The notes beneath the pieces are model-generated. The model was not told the origin of the DNA, ran no database searches, and was given only the letters and a program-made list of their open reading frames with translations. Positions 1 through 6,380 of a stretch of 6,849 nucleotides of DNA are shown piece by piece; within the stretch, counting starts at the first letter, position 1; the number at the start of each line of letters is the position of its first letter. Both the position numbers and the translations under genes were made by a program. Location: the NCBI GenBank assembly GCA_025655635.1, contig JAHXIM010000455.1:1-6849 (forward strand), given 5' to 3'. This DNA is from a gamma proteobacterium symbiont of Lucinoma myriamae (GTDB lineage: Bacteria > Pseudomonadota > Gammaproteobacteria > GRL18).

Positions 1-446
1 GATGCTCTACCCTATAAATTCCAGAAAACTATCTCTCTTGCTTCAAATTCGCTATATTTTTACCCACTAATTTTCCTGAAGAGCCAAAGATATTTAATAC
101 AACAGCCTATCAACATCTGCAAAGCAAAACGAGCATTGCAATTGCCTTAGATGAGTCATTTTCCAGTTCTGATTCACTTGAAACATTCCCTGTACAGCGG
201 TTAATATTAAAACCAATGGCTCAAGGCGGTTTGCTAAAAACCTTAGAGCGAGTCAGACAGGCACAACAATTAAACATTGAAACGATTATTACCAGCAGCA
301 TTGAAAGCGGCTATGGATTATGGGCTATCAGCCATTTATGTGCGGCGGTTAATAATCAGCAGTATCATGGCATTGCAACCGCTTCCTGGCTGGAAGAAAC
401 ACTCATTAAACCACCAGAGATAAAACATGGCATCATTACCTTTTAA
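1..446 (+). CDS. menC: o-succinylbenzoate synthase, 3' part, with an apparent frameshift
   Basis: MenC is an enolase-superfamily enzyme that dehydrates SHCHC to o-succinylbenzoate in menaquinone synthesis. The frame ending at 444-446 reads back without a stop only to 18 (TAA at 15-17). It shows EEPK (78-89), ALDES (144-158), ILKP (204-215) and TSSIES (near 294-311), matching the family's second Mg ligand, third Mg ligand, catalytic Lys and substrate loop. The ending WLEETLIKPP is also typical. From 1 to about 74 a different frame, beginning Asp-Ala followed by YKFQKTISLA, resembles the stretch around the first Mg-ligand Asp. Adding one T in the run at 57-61 or 71-74 would join the two frames. 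The 5' end lies outside the window, and the ATG at 216 is internal. Identification is firm; whether the gene is broken or the sequence has an error is open. Confidence 0.85.
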
Positions 447-834
447 TTATTCATTTACCACTCGCATACATGATATTGATGTGGCAGGCGTTATGTTTTT
501 TGCCCGTTTTTTTTATCATATTCACGATGCCTATGAAGATTTTTTAAATCATCAGGCACAGAGTATTAAGCAAATTCTTAATTCTAATTTTATATTACCC
601 ATTAGTCATACCGAGGCAGATTTTAAAGCACCTATTGTATTAAATGAAACCATCACTATTGAAATCTCTTTACATAAAATTGAAGTGGAAGAATTTATTT
701 TAAGTTATCAATTCCTCGATTCAACAGGAAAAATCAGATCAACGTCACTGACTCATCATGTGTGTCTGGATAGTAACAGCAAACAACGCAAAACACTGCC
801 TGCATCAATCCATCAGCTGCTAAATGATGTTTAA
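427..834 (+). CDS. hotdog-fold acyl-CoA thioesterase, likely DHNA-CoA hydrolase (MenI role)
   Basis: A 135-residue protein of the 4-hydroxybenzoyl-CoA thioesterase (4HBT) superfamily. Residues 13-40 hold the diagnostic pattern R-x-x-D-x-D-x-A-G-V-M-F-F-A followed by HDAYEDFL. Asp18, just before V-A-G, is the expected catalytic acid, and the segment after it forms the long hotdog helix. The length is normal for the family. The pattern resembles cyanobacterial 1,4-dihydroxy-2-naphthoyl-CoA hydrolases, and the ATG lies inside the end of menC (20-nt overlap), so translational coupling is likely. Together these suggest that it releases DHNA from DHNA-CoA before prenylation by MenA. The Shine-Dalgarno is weak (AGAGA, 417-421), as expected for a coupled start. 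A YbgC/FadM-like thioesterase of other specificity cannot be excluded from sequence alone. Confidence 0.8.
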   Translation: MASLPFNYSFTTRIHDIDVAGVMFFARFFYHIHDAYEDFLNHQAQSIKQILNSNFILPISHTEADFKAPIVLNETITIEISLHKIEVEEFILSYQFLDSTGKIRSTSLTHHVCLDSNSKQRKTLPASIHQLLNDV

Positions 835-846
835 TAATCACGACTA

Positions 847-874
847 AATATGTGTTCCAAATGGTGTTCATATT
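847..874. promoter_or_regulatory. 28-bp interrupted dyad downstream of the thioesterase gene
   Basis: AATATG (847-852) and CATATT (869-874) form a 6-bp inverted repeat. An inner CCA (857-859)/TGG (862-864) shares exactly the same centre (860/861). Nine of 14 base pairs are symmetric. The 2-nt centre is too tight for a good RNA hairpin and no T-run follows, so a protein-binding site is likelier than a terminator. It sits about 135-160 nt upstream of the zinc-block start codon. The regulator is unknown; it does not match the usual Zur-box consensus closely. Confidence 0.3.
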
Positions 875-973
875 GTACTAAGCCTCCGCACAGGAACTTT
901 TATTTTGAGGTAGAAACAGCACAGACAACAATAGAGCAAGTTCCCAAAAAAGACAGCATTCGATAATTTGCCT

Positions 974-1001
974 TTGAGTTGATACTGTGCAAGTGTATAC
1001 T
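974..1001 (+). promoter_or_regulatory. candidate sigma-70 promoter of the zinc block, with overlapping dyad
   Basis: TTGAGT (974-979) and TATACT (996-1001) resemble -35 and -10 boxes, with a 16-bp spacer. ATAC (983-986) and GTAT (995-998 read with flanking bases) form an interrupted dyad across 983-998 that overlaps the -10, a position where a repressor such as Zur could act. Initiation would fall at about 1006-1010, right at the ATG of the 94-aa gene, implying a very short or absent leader. The call rests on box resemblance only; no canonical Zur box was recognised. Confidence 0.35.
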
Positions 1002-1009
1002 TATGGCTT

Positions 1010-1294
1010 ATGAGACGTTATAACAACAATCTAATACTACTTTCTGCATTGAGTATTCTCTTGCTTATCGGGCAAATGAGTATACTCATTCATACAGAAG
1101 CACACCCTTTTCATGATCAGCATGAACATTGTGCTGCCTTTGTTTCTGCCGAGCAAACAGATAATGCGCTTGTTACGCCCATTATCAATTTACCTGCCAT
1201 AAAAAATGATGCACTAAGCATCTATTTTACCTATTATAATTTATCTATTTCACAGAGTGTATATCAGGCACGCGCCCCGCCTTTTCTTTCGTAA
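1010..1294 (+). CDS. small membrane-anchored His/Cys protein, zinc-uptake 'chaperone' type
   Basis: A 94-residue protein with one N-terminal hydrophobic segment (about 8-27: signal anchor or signal peptide) after a basic, Asn-rich start. Next comes a metal-ligand cluster at residues 28-41 (His28, His32, His35, His38, His40, Cys41) in the arrangement HPFH-x4-HC-A-A-F, then a polar tail ending ARAPPF. From memory, small proteins with HPFH...C..F and a terminal RAPP motif lie beside zinc ABC transporter genes and are annotated as zinc-uptake zinc chaperones. I know of no firm biochemical proof. The likely role is binding Zn(II) in the periplasm for hand-over to the binding protein encoded downstream. 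The frame opens only at 983, so ATG 1010 is the first usable ATG; no Shine-Dalgarno precedes it, which fits a leaderless or weakly translated message. Confidence 0.7.
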   Translation: MRRYNNNLILLSALSILLLIGQMSILIHTEAHPFHDQHEHCAAFVSAEQTDNALVTPIINLPAIKNDALSIYFTYYNLSISQSVYQARAPPFLS

Positions 1295-1315
1295 ACCCAA
1301 TCAAATAACAACACC

Positions 1316-1349
1316 GCTACAAATAGTATGTATTTGTAGCTGATTTTTT
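1316..1349 (+). terminator. perfect 10-bp hairpin plus T-run between the chaperone and barrel genes
   Basis: GCTACAAATA (1316-1325) and TATTTGTAGC (1331-1340) are perfect inverted repeats around a 5-nt loop, GTATG, followed after three bases by T6 (1344-1349). This is the layout of a Rho-independent terminator, though the stem is AT-rich. Because the downstream genes share the strand and theme, it may be a partial terminator or attenuator that reduces read-through from the small gene into the barrel gene. An alternative is a 25-bp operator for a dimeric regulator. Confidence 0.5.
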
Positions 1350-1371
1350 CTGGATTACGGAAGAGCTTATC

Positions 1372-2757
1372 ATGCGTAAAAAATTTCTTGTGGCTGTAAC
1401 AATAGCAGCTATATCTAACATTAATCCTGTGTGGGCTGATAGTGAGATTGAAGCACTCAGAAAACAGGTAGAAGCATTAAAAAGTGACTATGAGCAGCGT
1501 ATCAATGCTCTGGAACAAAGACTGAAACAATCTGAGGCGAAATCACAGCTGGCTCAGCAAAAAGTTGAACAGATTGCTGATAAAGTCGCAACAAACAAAA
1601 TATCTGCAGCACAGCAGCAAAATAGCTTTAACCCGGCAATCAGTCTCACATTAGATGGTCGTTATGCCGATTTTGACAATGATCCTGATGCCTATGAATT
1701 ACCCGGTTTTATGCTTGGAAATGAAGCTGGTTTAGGTGAAGAAGGTTTTTCAATTGGTCACACAGAAATTGCCATCAGTGCCAATGTTGATAATAAATTT
1801 TATGGTAAAGCAACGTTAGCAATCCATGATCATGAAGGTGAAACAGAAACTGAACTGGAAGAAGCCTATATTCAAACTCTGGGGCTGGGACATGGCGTCA
1901 CTTTAAAAGCAGGCCGGTTTTTCTCAGCCATCGGTTATTTAAATGAACAACATGAACATGCCTGGGATTTTGCCGATGCGCCTTTAATTTATCGGGGCTT
2001 GTTTGGTGACCAGTTGCGTGATGATGGATTACAAGTAACCTATGTGGCACCAACAGATACCTTTATGCAAATTGGTACTGAATTACTGCGTGGTGATCGT
2101 TTTCCAGGCGGTGGTGATCATGATGGTGTAGGTGCCTGGACTGTCTTTGCCAATATTGGTGGTGACATCGGCATTGAACACAGTTGGCAATTGGGCTTAA
2201 ATCATTGGCGTGAAAATGATGTCGATGGTCGTACCAGTGGTGCTCATAGCCATGATGGCGGCACAGCAGAAACCCCTTCATTCTCAGGTGACAGCAAAAT
2301 CAGTTCTCTCGATTTAGTCTATAAATGGGCTCCCAACGGCAATCCCACCAGTCGAAATCTTAAACTCCAGTTTGAATACTTTGACCGTCGTGAAGACGGC
2401 AGCATCACTATGTTCAATAGCGGCCCGCCGGAAGAAGTATCAACTTATGATGGTCAGCAGGATGGTTGGTATGCTCAGGCTGTTTATCAATTTAAACCTC
2501 ATTGGCGAACAGGTATGCGTTATGATCGACTCAGCAGTAATAATAAAGGTTCGCATGAAGATGTACTGGCTGAGGCAGGCTTGGATGACGAAGGACATAC
2601 ACCAGAGCGTTATAGTGCGATGCTGGAATGGCTGCCCAGTGAATATAGCCGGATAAGACTGCAGTTCAACCGGGATAACTCATATGAAGATTCAGATAAT
2701 CAGGTTTTTTTACAATATACTCATAGTCTGGGAAGTCATGGCTCCCATCAGTTTTAG
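1372..2757 (+). CDS. outer-membrane beta-barrel (porin-like) with His/Asp-rich loops, probably for zinc
   Basis: A 461-residue protein. Residues 1-22 are a signal peptide (basic MRKK, hydrophobic core, cleavage after VWA). Residues 24-75 form a heptad-like coiled coil (EALRKQVEALK, INALEQRLKQ), as in trimeric or periplasm-spanning porins. From about 85 to the end alternating polar/aromatic strands suggest a barrel, and the last residue is Phe, the usual assembly signal. Acidic and His-rich stretches between strands include HDH (152-154), HEH (194-196), a GGGDHDG loop (247-252), a HSHDGG loop (292-297) and GSHGSH near the C-terminus. There is no TonB box or plug domain. The architecture resembles TonB-independent porins with coiled-coil N-termini, such as the LbtU siderophore porin, but I do not assert membership. 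The gene stops inside the Shine-Dalgarno of the ZnuA-like gene. Inference: a metal (zinc) entry pore. Start supported by GGAAGAG at 1359-1365. Confidence 0.75.
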   Translation: MRKKFLVAVTIAAISNINPVWADSEIEALRKQVEALKSDYEQRINALEQRLKQSEAKSQLAQQKVEQIADKVATNKISAAQQQNSFNPAISLTLDGRYADFDNDPDAYELPGFMLGNEAGLGEEGFSIGHTEIAISANVDNKFYGKATLAIHDHEGETETELEEAYIQTLGLGHGVTLKAGRFFSAIGYLNEQHEHAWDFADAPLIYRGLFGDQLRDDGLQVTYVAPTDTFMQIGTELLRGDRFPGGGDHDGVGAWTVFANIGGDIGIEHSWQLGLNHWRENDVDGRTSGAHSHDGGTAETPSFSGDSKISSLDLVYKWAPNGNPTSRNLKLQFEYFDRREDGSITMFNSGPPEEVSTYDGQQDGWYAQAVYQFKPHWRTGMRYDRLSSNNKGSHEDVLAEAGLDDEGHTPERYSAMLEWLPSEYSRIRLQFNRDNSYEDSDNQVFLQYTHSLGSHGSHQF

Positions 2758-2761
2758 GAGG
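2756..2761 (+). promoter_or_regulatory. strong Shine-Dalgarno of the ZnuA-like gene, overlapping the barrel stop codon
   Basis: AGGAGG begins inside the TAG stop (2755-2757) of the barrel gene and lies 9 nt before ATG 2771. It fixes the start of the binding protein and indicates co-transcription with the barrel gene. Confidence 0.8.
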
Positions 2762-2770
2762 AAATAAGGA

Positions 2771-3670
2771 ATGTTCATACCGATTAAAAAACATCTGCTG
2801 TTGATATTAATATTTTTGCTCTGCTCAGCCAGTAGTCACGCCAAAATCAATGTATTTGCCTGTGAGCCCGAATGGGCATCACTGGTGCAGATTTTGGCTG
2901 GCGATCAGGTGGATATTTTTAGTGCCACCACGGCACTACAGGATCCGCATCATATACAGGCACGACCCAGCTTAATTGCTAAAGCACGTCGTGCTGATCT
3001 GCTGATTTGTACCGGAGCAGAATTAGAAGCGGGTTGGCTGCCATTGCTGTTGAGAAAGTCAGCTAATGGAAATATTCTGCCCGGTCAGACAGGTCATTTT
3101 ATGGCTTCCGAACATGTTCTTTTATTGGAAAAGCCTAAACTATTAGATCGCAGTCAGGGTGATGTTCATGCCGATGGAAATCCACATATTCATCTTGATC
3201 CACACAGAATCATGCGTATTGCTGAAGCATTGTCCAGGACTTTAAGCCGTGTAGATCCCGATAATCAGGCCTATTATCAAAATAATTGGAGCAGTTTTAA
3301 GGAATCATGGTCCCAGGCGATTGCAAAATGGGAACAACTAGGCCAGTCATTACGAGGTAAGCAAATTGTTGTAAATCACAATAGCTGGGTTTATCTTGAA
3401 GATTGGTTAAAATTAGAGCGGGTGGCAACCTTAGAACCAAAGCCCGGCATTGCACCAAGCAGTACTCATTTAGCACAGGTTCTTGCTGAATTGAAAGATA
3501 ATCAGGCCGATATGATCCTTTATGCAAGCTACCAGAATGACAAGGCTGTTCGCTGGCTGGAACAGAAGACTCATATTCCAGTGGTCACATTACCCTTTAC
3601 TGTAAGTACTGATGAGACTTTATTTGAGTGGTATGAAAGTATTATCAAGCAACTTTTGGATAGTAAATAA
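2771..3670 (+). CDS. znuA: zinc ABC transporter periplasmic binding protein (ZnuA-like)
   Basis: A 299-residue cluster A-I (ZnuA/TroA, PF01297) solute-binding protein. Residues 1-24 are a signal peptide (LLLILIFLLC core, cleavage after SHA). There is no lipobox, so it should be soluble in the periplasm. Likely metal ligands are His60 or His61 (ALQDPHH), His139 (GNPHIHLDP) and His203 (VVNHNSWVYLE); the fourth, acidic ligand is not clear (Asp257 is a candidate). The ADLLICTGAELEAGW segment (76-89) and the long connecting helix after DPHRIMRIAEAL are typical of the family. The long His-rich loop of E. coli ZnuA is absent; only HADGNPHIH remains, so the nearby 94-aa His/Cys protein may take over its capture role. 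It lies 13 nt after the barrel gene and overlaps the permease by 1 nt (TAATG). Zinc is preferred over manganese from the three-His pattern and context. The symbol reflects family, not strict orthology. Confidence 0.85.
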   Translation: MFIPIKKHLLLILIFLLCSASSHAKINVFACEPEWASLVQILAGDQVDIFSATTALQDPHHIQARPSLIAKARRADLLICTGAELEAGWLPLLLRKSANGNILPGQTGHFMASEHVLLLEKPKLLDRSQGDVHADGNPHIHLDPHRIMRIAEALSRTLSRVDPDNQAYYQNNWSSFKESWSQAIAKWEQLGQSLRGKQIVVNHNSWVYLEDWLKLERVATLEPKPGIAPSSTHLAQVLAELKDNQADMILYASYQNDKAVRWLEQKTHIPVVTLPFTVSTDETLFEWYESIIKQLLDSK

Positions 3671-4452
3671 TGAACCTTGATGGAATGACTTTAAGCATCC
3701 TTGGGCCAGCTTTTATAGCTGGCCTGTTAGTCATAGCAACCCATGTGCCATTGGGACAGGAAGTGCTTAAACGCGGCATTATTTTTATTGATTTGGCCAT
3801 CGCACAAATTGCCGGACTAGGTGTTATTCTAGCCAACCAATTTGGCTGGCAGGCACATGGATGGGAAGTGCAATTAGCTGCCTTGACCAGTGCCTTGCTC
3901 GGTGCATGGATATTAAGTTTAATGGGAAAATTTTGGGGAGCCATTCAAGAAGCACTGATAGGTGTAACATTTATTTTATCGGCAACAGCCAGCATTTTAT
4001 TATTAGCAAATAATCCTCAGGGTGGTGAGCACCTTAAAGAATTACTAGTGGGTCAAATTCTTTGGGTTACCTGGGATCAACTCATTCCAATTACGTTAAT
4101 GACAATAGCTATTTTGCTTGCATGGTTTAAATTCAGACAATACTTAAACCGTATGGGATTTTATCTGATTTTTGCTGTGGCCGTAACCAGTTCAGTCCAA
4201 CTGGTTGGGGTTTATCTGGTTTTTGCCAGTCTTATTATTCCAGCTCTGGCCAGTAATAATTATAAAGCAAAAGCAGGACTGATAATCGGCTATACCGTTG
4301 GTATTTTGGGCTATGGCCTGGGGTTAATATTTTCTTCTATAATCGATTTACCAAGTGGTGCAGTTATTGTCTGGAGTATTACCATAATCGCCTTAATATT
4401 TCAGTTCATATTCAAGAAAGAAAAATCAAATAAATTACTGAAACAGCAATAA
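3670..4452 (+). CDS. znuB: zinc ABC transporter permease (ZnuB-like, ABC-3 family)
   Basis: A 260-residue integral membrane protein of the ABC-3 family (PF00950; ZnuB, MntB, TroC). About eight hydrophobic segments are visible. Family landmarks are PLGQEVLKRGIIFIDLAIAQIAGLG (27-51), the cytoplasmic coupling segment GGEHLKELLVGQIL (118-131), LVGVYLVFASLIIPA (178-192) and DLPSGAVIVW (226-235). The ATG overlaps the binding-protein stop as TAATG, so translation is coupled. It should form the inner-membrane channel, as a dimer, for zinc delivered by the binding protein. No ATPase gene follows: the next gene is convergent after 38 nt. The tail KKEKSNKLLKQQ is basic and cytoplasmic. Confidence 0.88.
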   Translation: MNLDGMTLSILGPAFIAGLLVIATHVPLGQEVLKRGIIFIDLAIAQIAGLGVILANQFGWQAHGWEVQLAALTSALLGAWILSLMGKFWGAIQEALIGVTFILSATASILLLANNPQGGEHLKELLVGQILWVTWDQLIPITLMTIAILLAWFKFRQYLNRMGFYLIFAVAVTSSVQLVGVYLVFASLIIPALASNNYKAKAGLIIGYTVGILGYGLGLIFSSIIDLPSGAVIVWSITIIALIFQFIFKKEKSNKLLKQQ

Positions 4453-4459
4453 CTGGACC

Positions 4460-4492
4460 AAAAAAATACAGGAGCTATGATTGCTTGTTTTT
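4460..4492. terminator. possible weak bidirectional terminator between convergent operons
   Basis: An A7 run (4460-4466) and a T5 run (4488-4492) flank a small imperfect hairpin (CA..AGC at 4469-4475 with GCTTG at 4483-4487). The layout suits termination in both directions at a convergent junction, but the stem is only about 5 bp with a bulge. The T-run overlaps the stop codon of the minus-strand gene. Confidence 0.25.
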
Positions 4493-5033
4493 ATACCCGA
4501 TAAAGGTCGCTATACCCAATTAGCAGCAAACCCAGTAATATCATTACGGCTCCAATACCGGTGCCTAAAATTGTGTTCGCCCAGGCAAAACCAAACACAG
4601 CAAAAAAAGCCATTCCTGAGTGAGCAATGGTACCGATAATAAACATCCAGCTCAGAAGTTGTTTAAATAGTGCCGGTAGTGTTAACAAACCTAATACCAG
4701 ACCCACAGCAATATTAAGTATGGATTCCAGATTGCCATGTGCATGAGGACCACCTTTTATTGTATCAATTGGTGAACGAGCATTGAGATTGGTATTGATG
4801 GCCATTATTGCGAAAGAATTTGCCTTAGCAATTTCTTCAGCGGTCATTGTTTCAAGGGTTTCCTGATTTTCAAAATCAGGATTAACGGCAAGTTGTAAGC
4901 TGGATAAAACCTGCTGTTTTGCCGCTGAGGCTTTTGCGGCATCAGGTAATAAGTTAACCACCATATAGGGACCCAGACTGGCGGTCATGACTAAAAACAA
5001 AAAGCCAAATACGATATTTTTTTTACCTTCCAT
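4491..5033 (-). CDS. four-helix membrane protein of unknown function, in the men operon
   Basis: A 180-residue protein I do not recognise. Predicted layout: helix 1 at about 7-29 (uncleaved anchor or signal), a polar region at 30-103 rich in Ala, Glu and Asn, then helices at about 104-120, 124-146 and 154-173, and a short tail YSDLYRV. Possible functional residues are His97 and His99 in GGPHAHGN just before helix 2, and His138 in AHSG within helix 3; they would sit near one membrane face and could bind a metal, haem or quinone, which is speculation. AAGGA (5040-5044) lies 6 nt before the ATG and supports the start. The gene follows menE after 15 nt, so it is probably its last operon partner and may be linked to quinone use or to the membrane. 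Confidence 0.75.
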   Translation of the reverse strand: MEGKKNIVFGFLFLVMTASLGPYMVVNLLPDAAKASAAKQQVLSSLQLAVNPDFENQETLETMTAEEIAKANSFAIMAINTNLNARSPIDTIKGGPHAHGNLESILNIAVGLVLGLLTLPALFKQLLSWMFIIGTIAHSGMAFFAVFGFAWANTILGTGIGAVMILLGLLLIGYSDLYRV

Positions 5034-5048
5034 TATTTTTCCTTTGAA

Positions 5049-6380
5049 CTATTTTTTGAAATAGTAGTTAATTATTATTATTATTATTATTTGAACGGCT
5101 TTGCGATCAATTTTTCCCATGCTATTTCTGGGAATTTTTTTAACGCTCAATATAACTCTTGGCTGATAAGCCGGCTGTATGTTTTCTTTAAGCCAACACT
5201 TTAGCTCGTCAATACCCCCACTAAACTGCTCTTCCCCTACACAAAGCTGAACTTCTTCTTCACAAAAAAGGGCAACAATCGTATCACCCCAATTTTGATT
5301 TGAATCTTTATTTTGTATCTGAGCATTGTTATCAATATAGCTTGAATTTGCAATTTTTCCTATAGCAAAATCGCCTGAAACAGGAGATCTTTCCAGTAAT
5401 GATTCAATGTGCTCAGGTGCAATATTTTTTCCACCTGAAATAATCATATAATCATTACGTCCGATTATTGATAAATCATTATTATCAAGCTTAACTCTAT
5501 CGTGAGTCATAAACCACTGATTCTCAAATTGTTCTTTTTTTATATCAGTATAACCAGAAAATATCATATCCCCCTTAATTTCAAGGACATTATTATCTGA
5601 GAGTTGAGTTTCAATACCATCAAGTATTTTTAGTTTATCCGGCGTTCTGCCAATAGCAATGGTTGAGCTTGCTTCAGTCATCCCATAGCTAATATAAACC
5701 GGCCAGCCTGCTGATACTGCTCGCTGATACAAATCATCTGAGAGTTTATCACCACCGACAATTACATACTTTAATGATTCAGGTGGTTTACGATCTTCAC
5801 TAAGCTCTAACAATTTAAATAACATTCTTGGTACTAAGGAAATATGACTGATGCCATAGTGATTAATATCCCGCCAGACTTTTTCTGTATCAAAATTTTC
5901 ATGCAAAACCATTGATGCATTATTAAACCAACAGCGATAAACAATCATCACGCCTGCAATATGACTTAAGGGCATACAATTAAGCCAGATTGATGAAGAA
6001 TCAATGGGGATTATTTTGACAAAGTTTTGACAATGCGATTCAATATTTTGATAGCTGATCAGGGCAACTTTTGGTCTTGCCTGACTGCCGCTGGTGGCAA
6101 TGGCCAGGGCGATATCTGAATTATTAATATCAGCAAGTTCATAACTAAAACAAGTGCTGAATTCAGAGCTAACAGGAAATACGGTTCTTTTTTCTAGAAA
6201 GCCGTATAAAAGATCAAGTGTTGCAGAAAATACATCTTGTGCCTGCGTTATCAATACCACAGTATGATTTATTTTATTTTTGGAAATAGCGCTTTGAATT
6301 TTCGTACAGAGATCACCCCAGGTATAACATTGTCCCCGATAAAAAAGAGTCAATTCAAATTGTATTTCACTGGCTTTCAT
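5049..6380 (-). CDS. menE: o-succinylbenzoate-CoA ligase
   Basis: MenE adenylates o-succinylbenzoate and loads it on CoA, giving OSB-CoA for MenB. The 443-residue product (from ATG 6378-6380) has the ANL adenylating motifs in order: P-loop TSGSQARPK (96-104), MPLSH (136-140), VGGDKL (208-213), SYGMTEASS (231-239), HDR with Asp294, hinge/A8 GRNDYMIISGGKNIAP (307-322), and the catalytic-Lys end RNSMGKIDRKA with Lys423. Length is normal. A TTG at 6410 would add ten residues deep inside ubiE; I prefer ATG 6380, which overlaps the ubiE stop by 14 nt and suits translational coupling, though no clear Shine-Dalgarno is present. The C-terminus is odd: after RKAVQ come seven Ile encoded by a trinucleotide repeat, then NYYFKK. 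The P-loop has Gln-Ala-Arg between the Ser and the Pro, within the tolerated range. Confidence 0.92.
   Translation of the reverse strand: MKASEIQFELTLFYRGQCYTWGDLCTKIQSAISKNKINHTVVLITQAQDVFSATLDLLYGFLEKRTVFPVSSEFSTCFSYELADINNSDIALAIATSGSQARPKVALISYQNIESHCQNFVKIIPIDSSSIWLNCMPLSHIAGVMIVYRCWFNNASMVLHENFDTEKVWRDINHYGISHISLVPRMLFKLLELSEDRKPPESLKYVIVGGDKLSDDLYQRAVSAGWPVYISYGMTEASSTIAIGRTPDKLKILDGIETQLSDNNVLEIKGDMIFSGYTDIKKEQFENQWFMTHDRVKLDNNDLSIIGRNDYMIISGGKNIAPEHIESLLERSPVSGDFAIGKIANSSYIDNNAQIQNKDSNQNWGDTIVALFCEEEVQLCVGEEQFSGGIDELKCWLKENIQPAYQPRVILSVKKIPRNSMGKIDRKAVQIIIIIIINYYFKK
5071..5091. repeat. (ATT)7 trinucleotide microsatellite in the 3' end of menE
   Basis: Seven perfect ATT units on the + strand. 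Read in menE they give six ATA codons plus one ATT, all isoleucine, ten codons before the TAG stop (counted from the start of the Ile run to FKK). Changes by whole units would keep the frame. Confidence 0.95.

Noticed and set aside
893..944. Inverted repeat GGAACTT / AAGTTCC
   Set aside because: Only 7 bp with a 38-nt loop; expected by chance at this length.
835..1009. Canonical Zur box, riboswitch or small RNA in the intergenic gap
   Set aside because: No clear GTTATA..TATAAC-type palindrome and no conserved riboswitch core were recognised; only weaker dyads are listed.
2063..2281. Minus-strand His-rich open frame opposite the barrel gene
   Set aside because: Its His codons are the complement of the Asp/Gly/His codons in the barrel gene; no Shine-Dalgarno and no independent coding evidence.
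2372..2656. Plus-strand open frame inside the barrel gene
   Set aside because: Out-of-frame shadow of a well-supported gene; the product has no recognisable features.
3297..3944. Two minus-strand open frames opposite znuA and znuB
   Set aside because: Shadows of strongly supported transporter genes, with no start signals or family resemblance.
4477..4503. Eight-codon frame after GGAG between znuB and the convergent gene
   Set aside because: Spacing to the ATG is only 2 nt and the peptide runs into the convergent gene; more likely chance.
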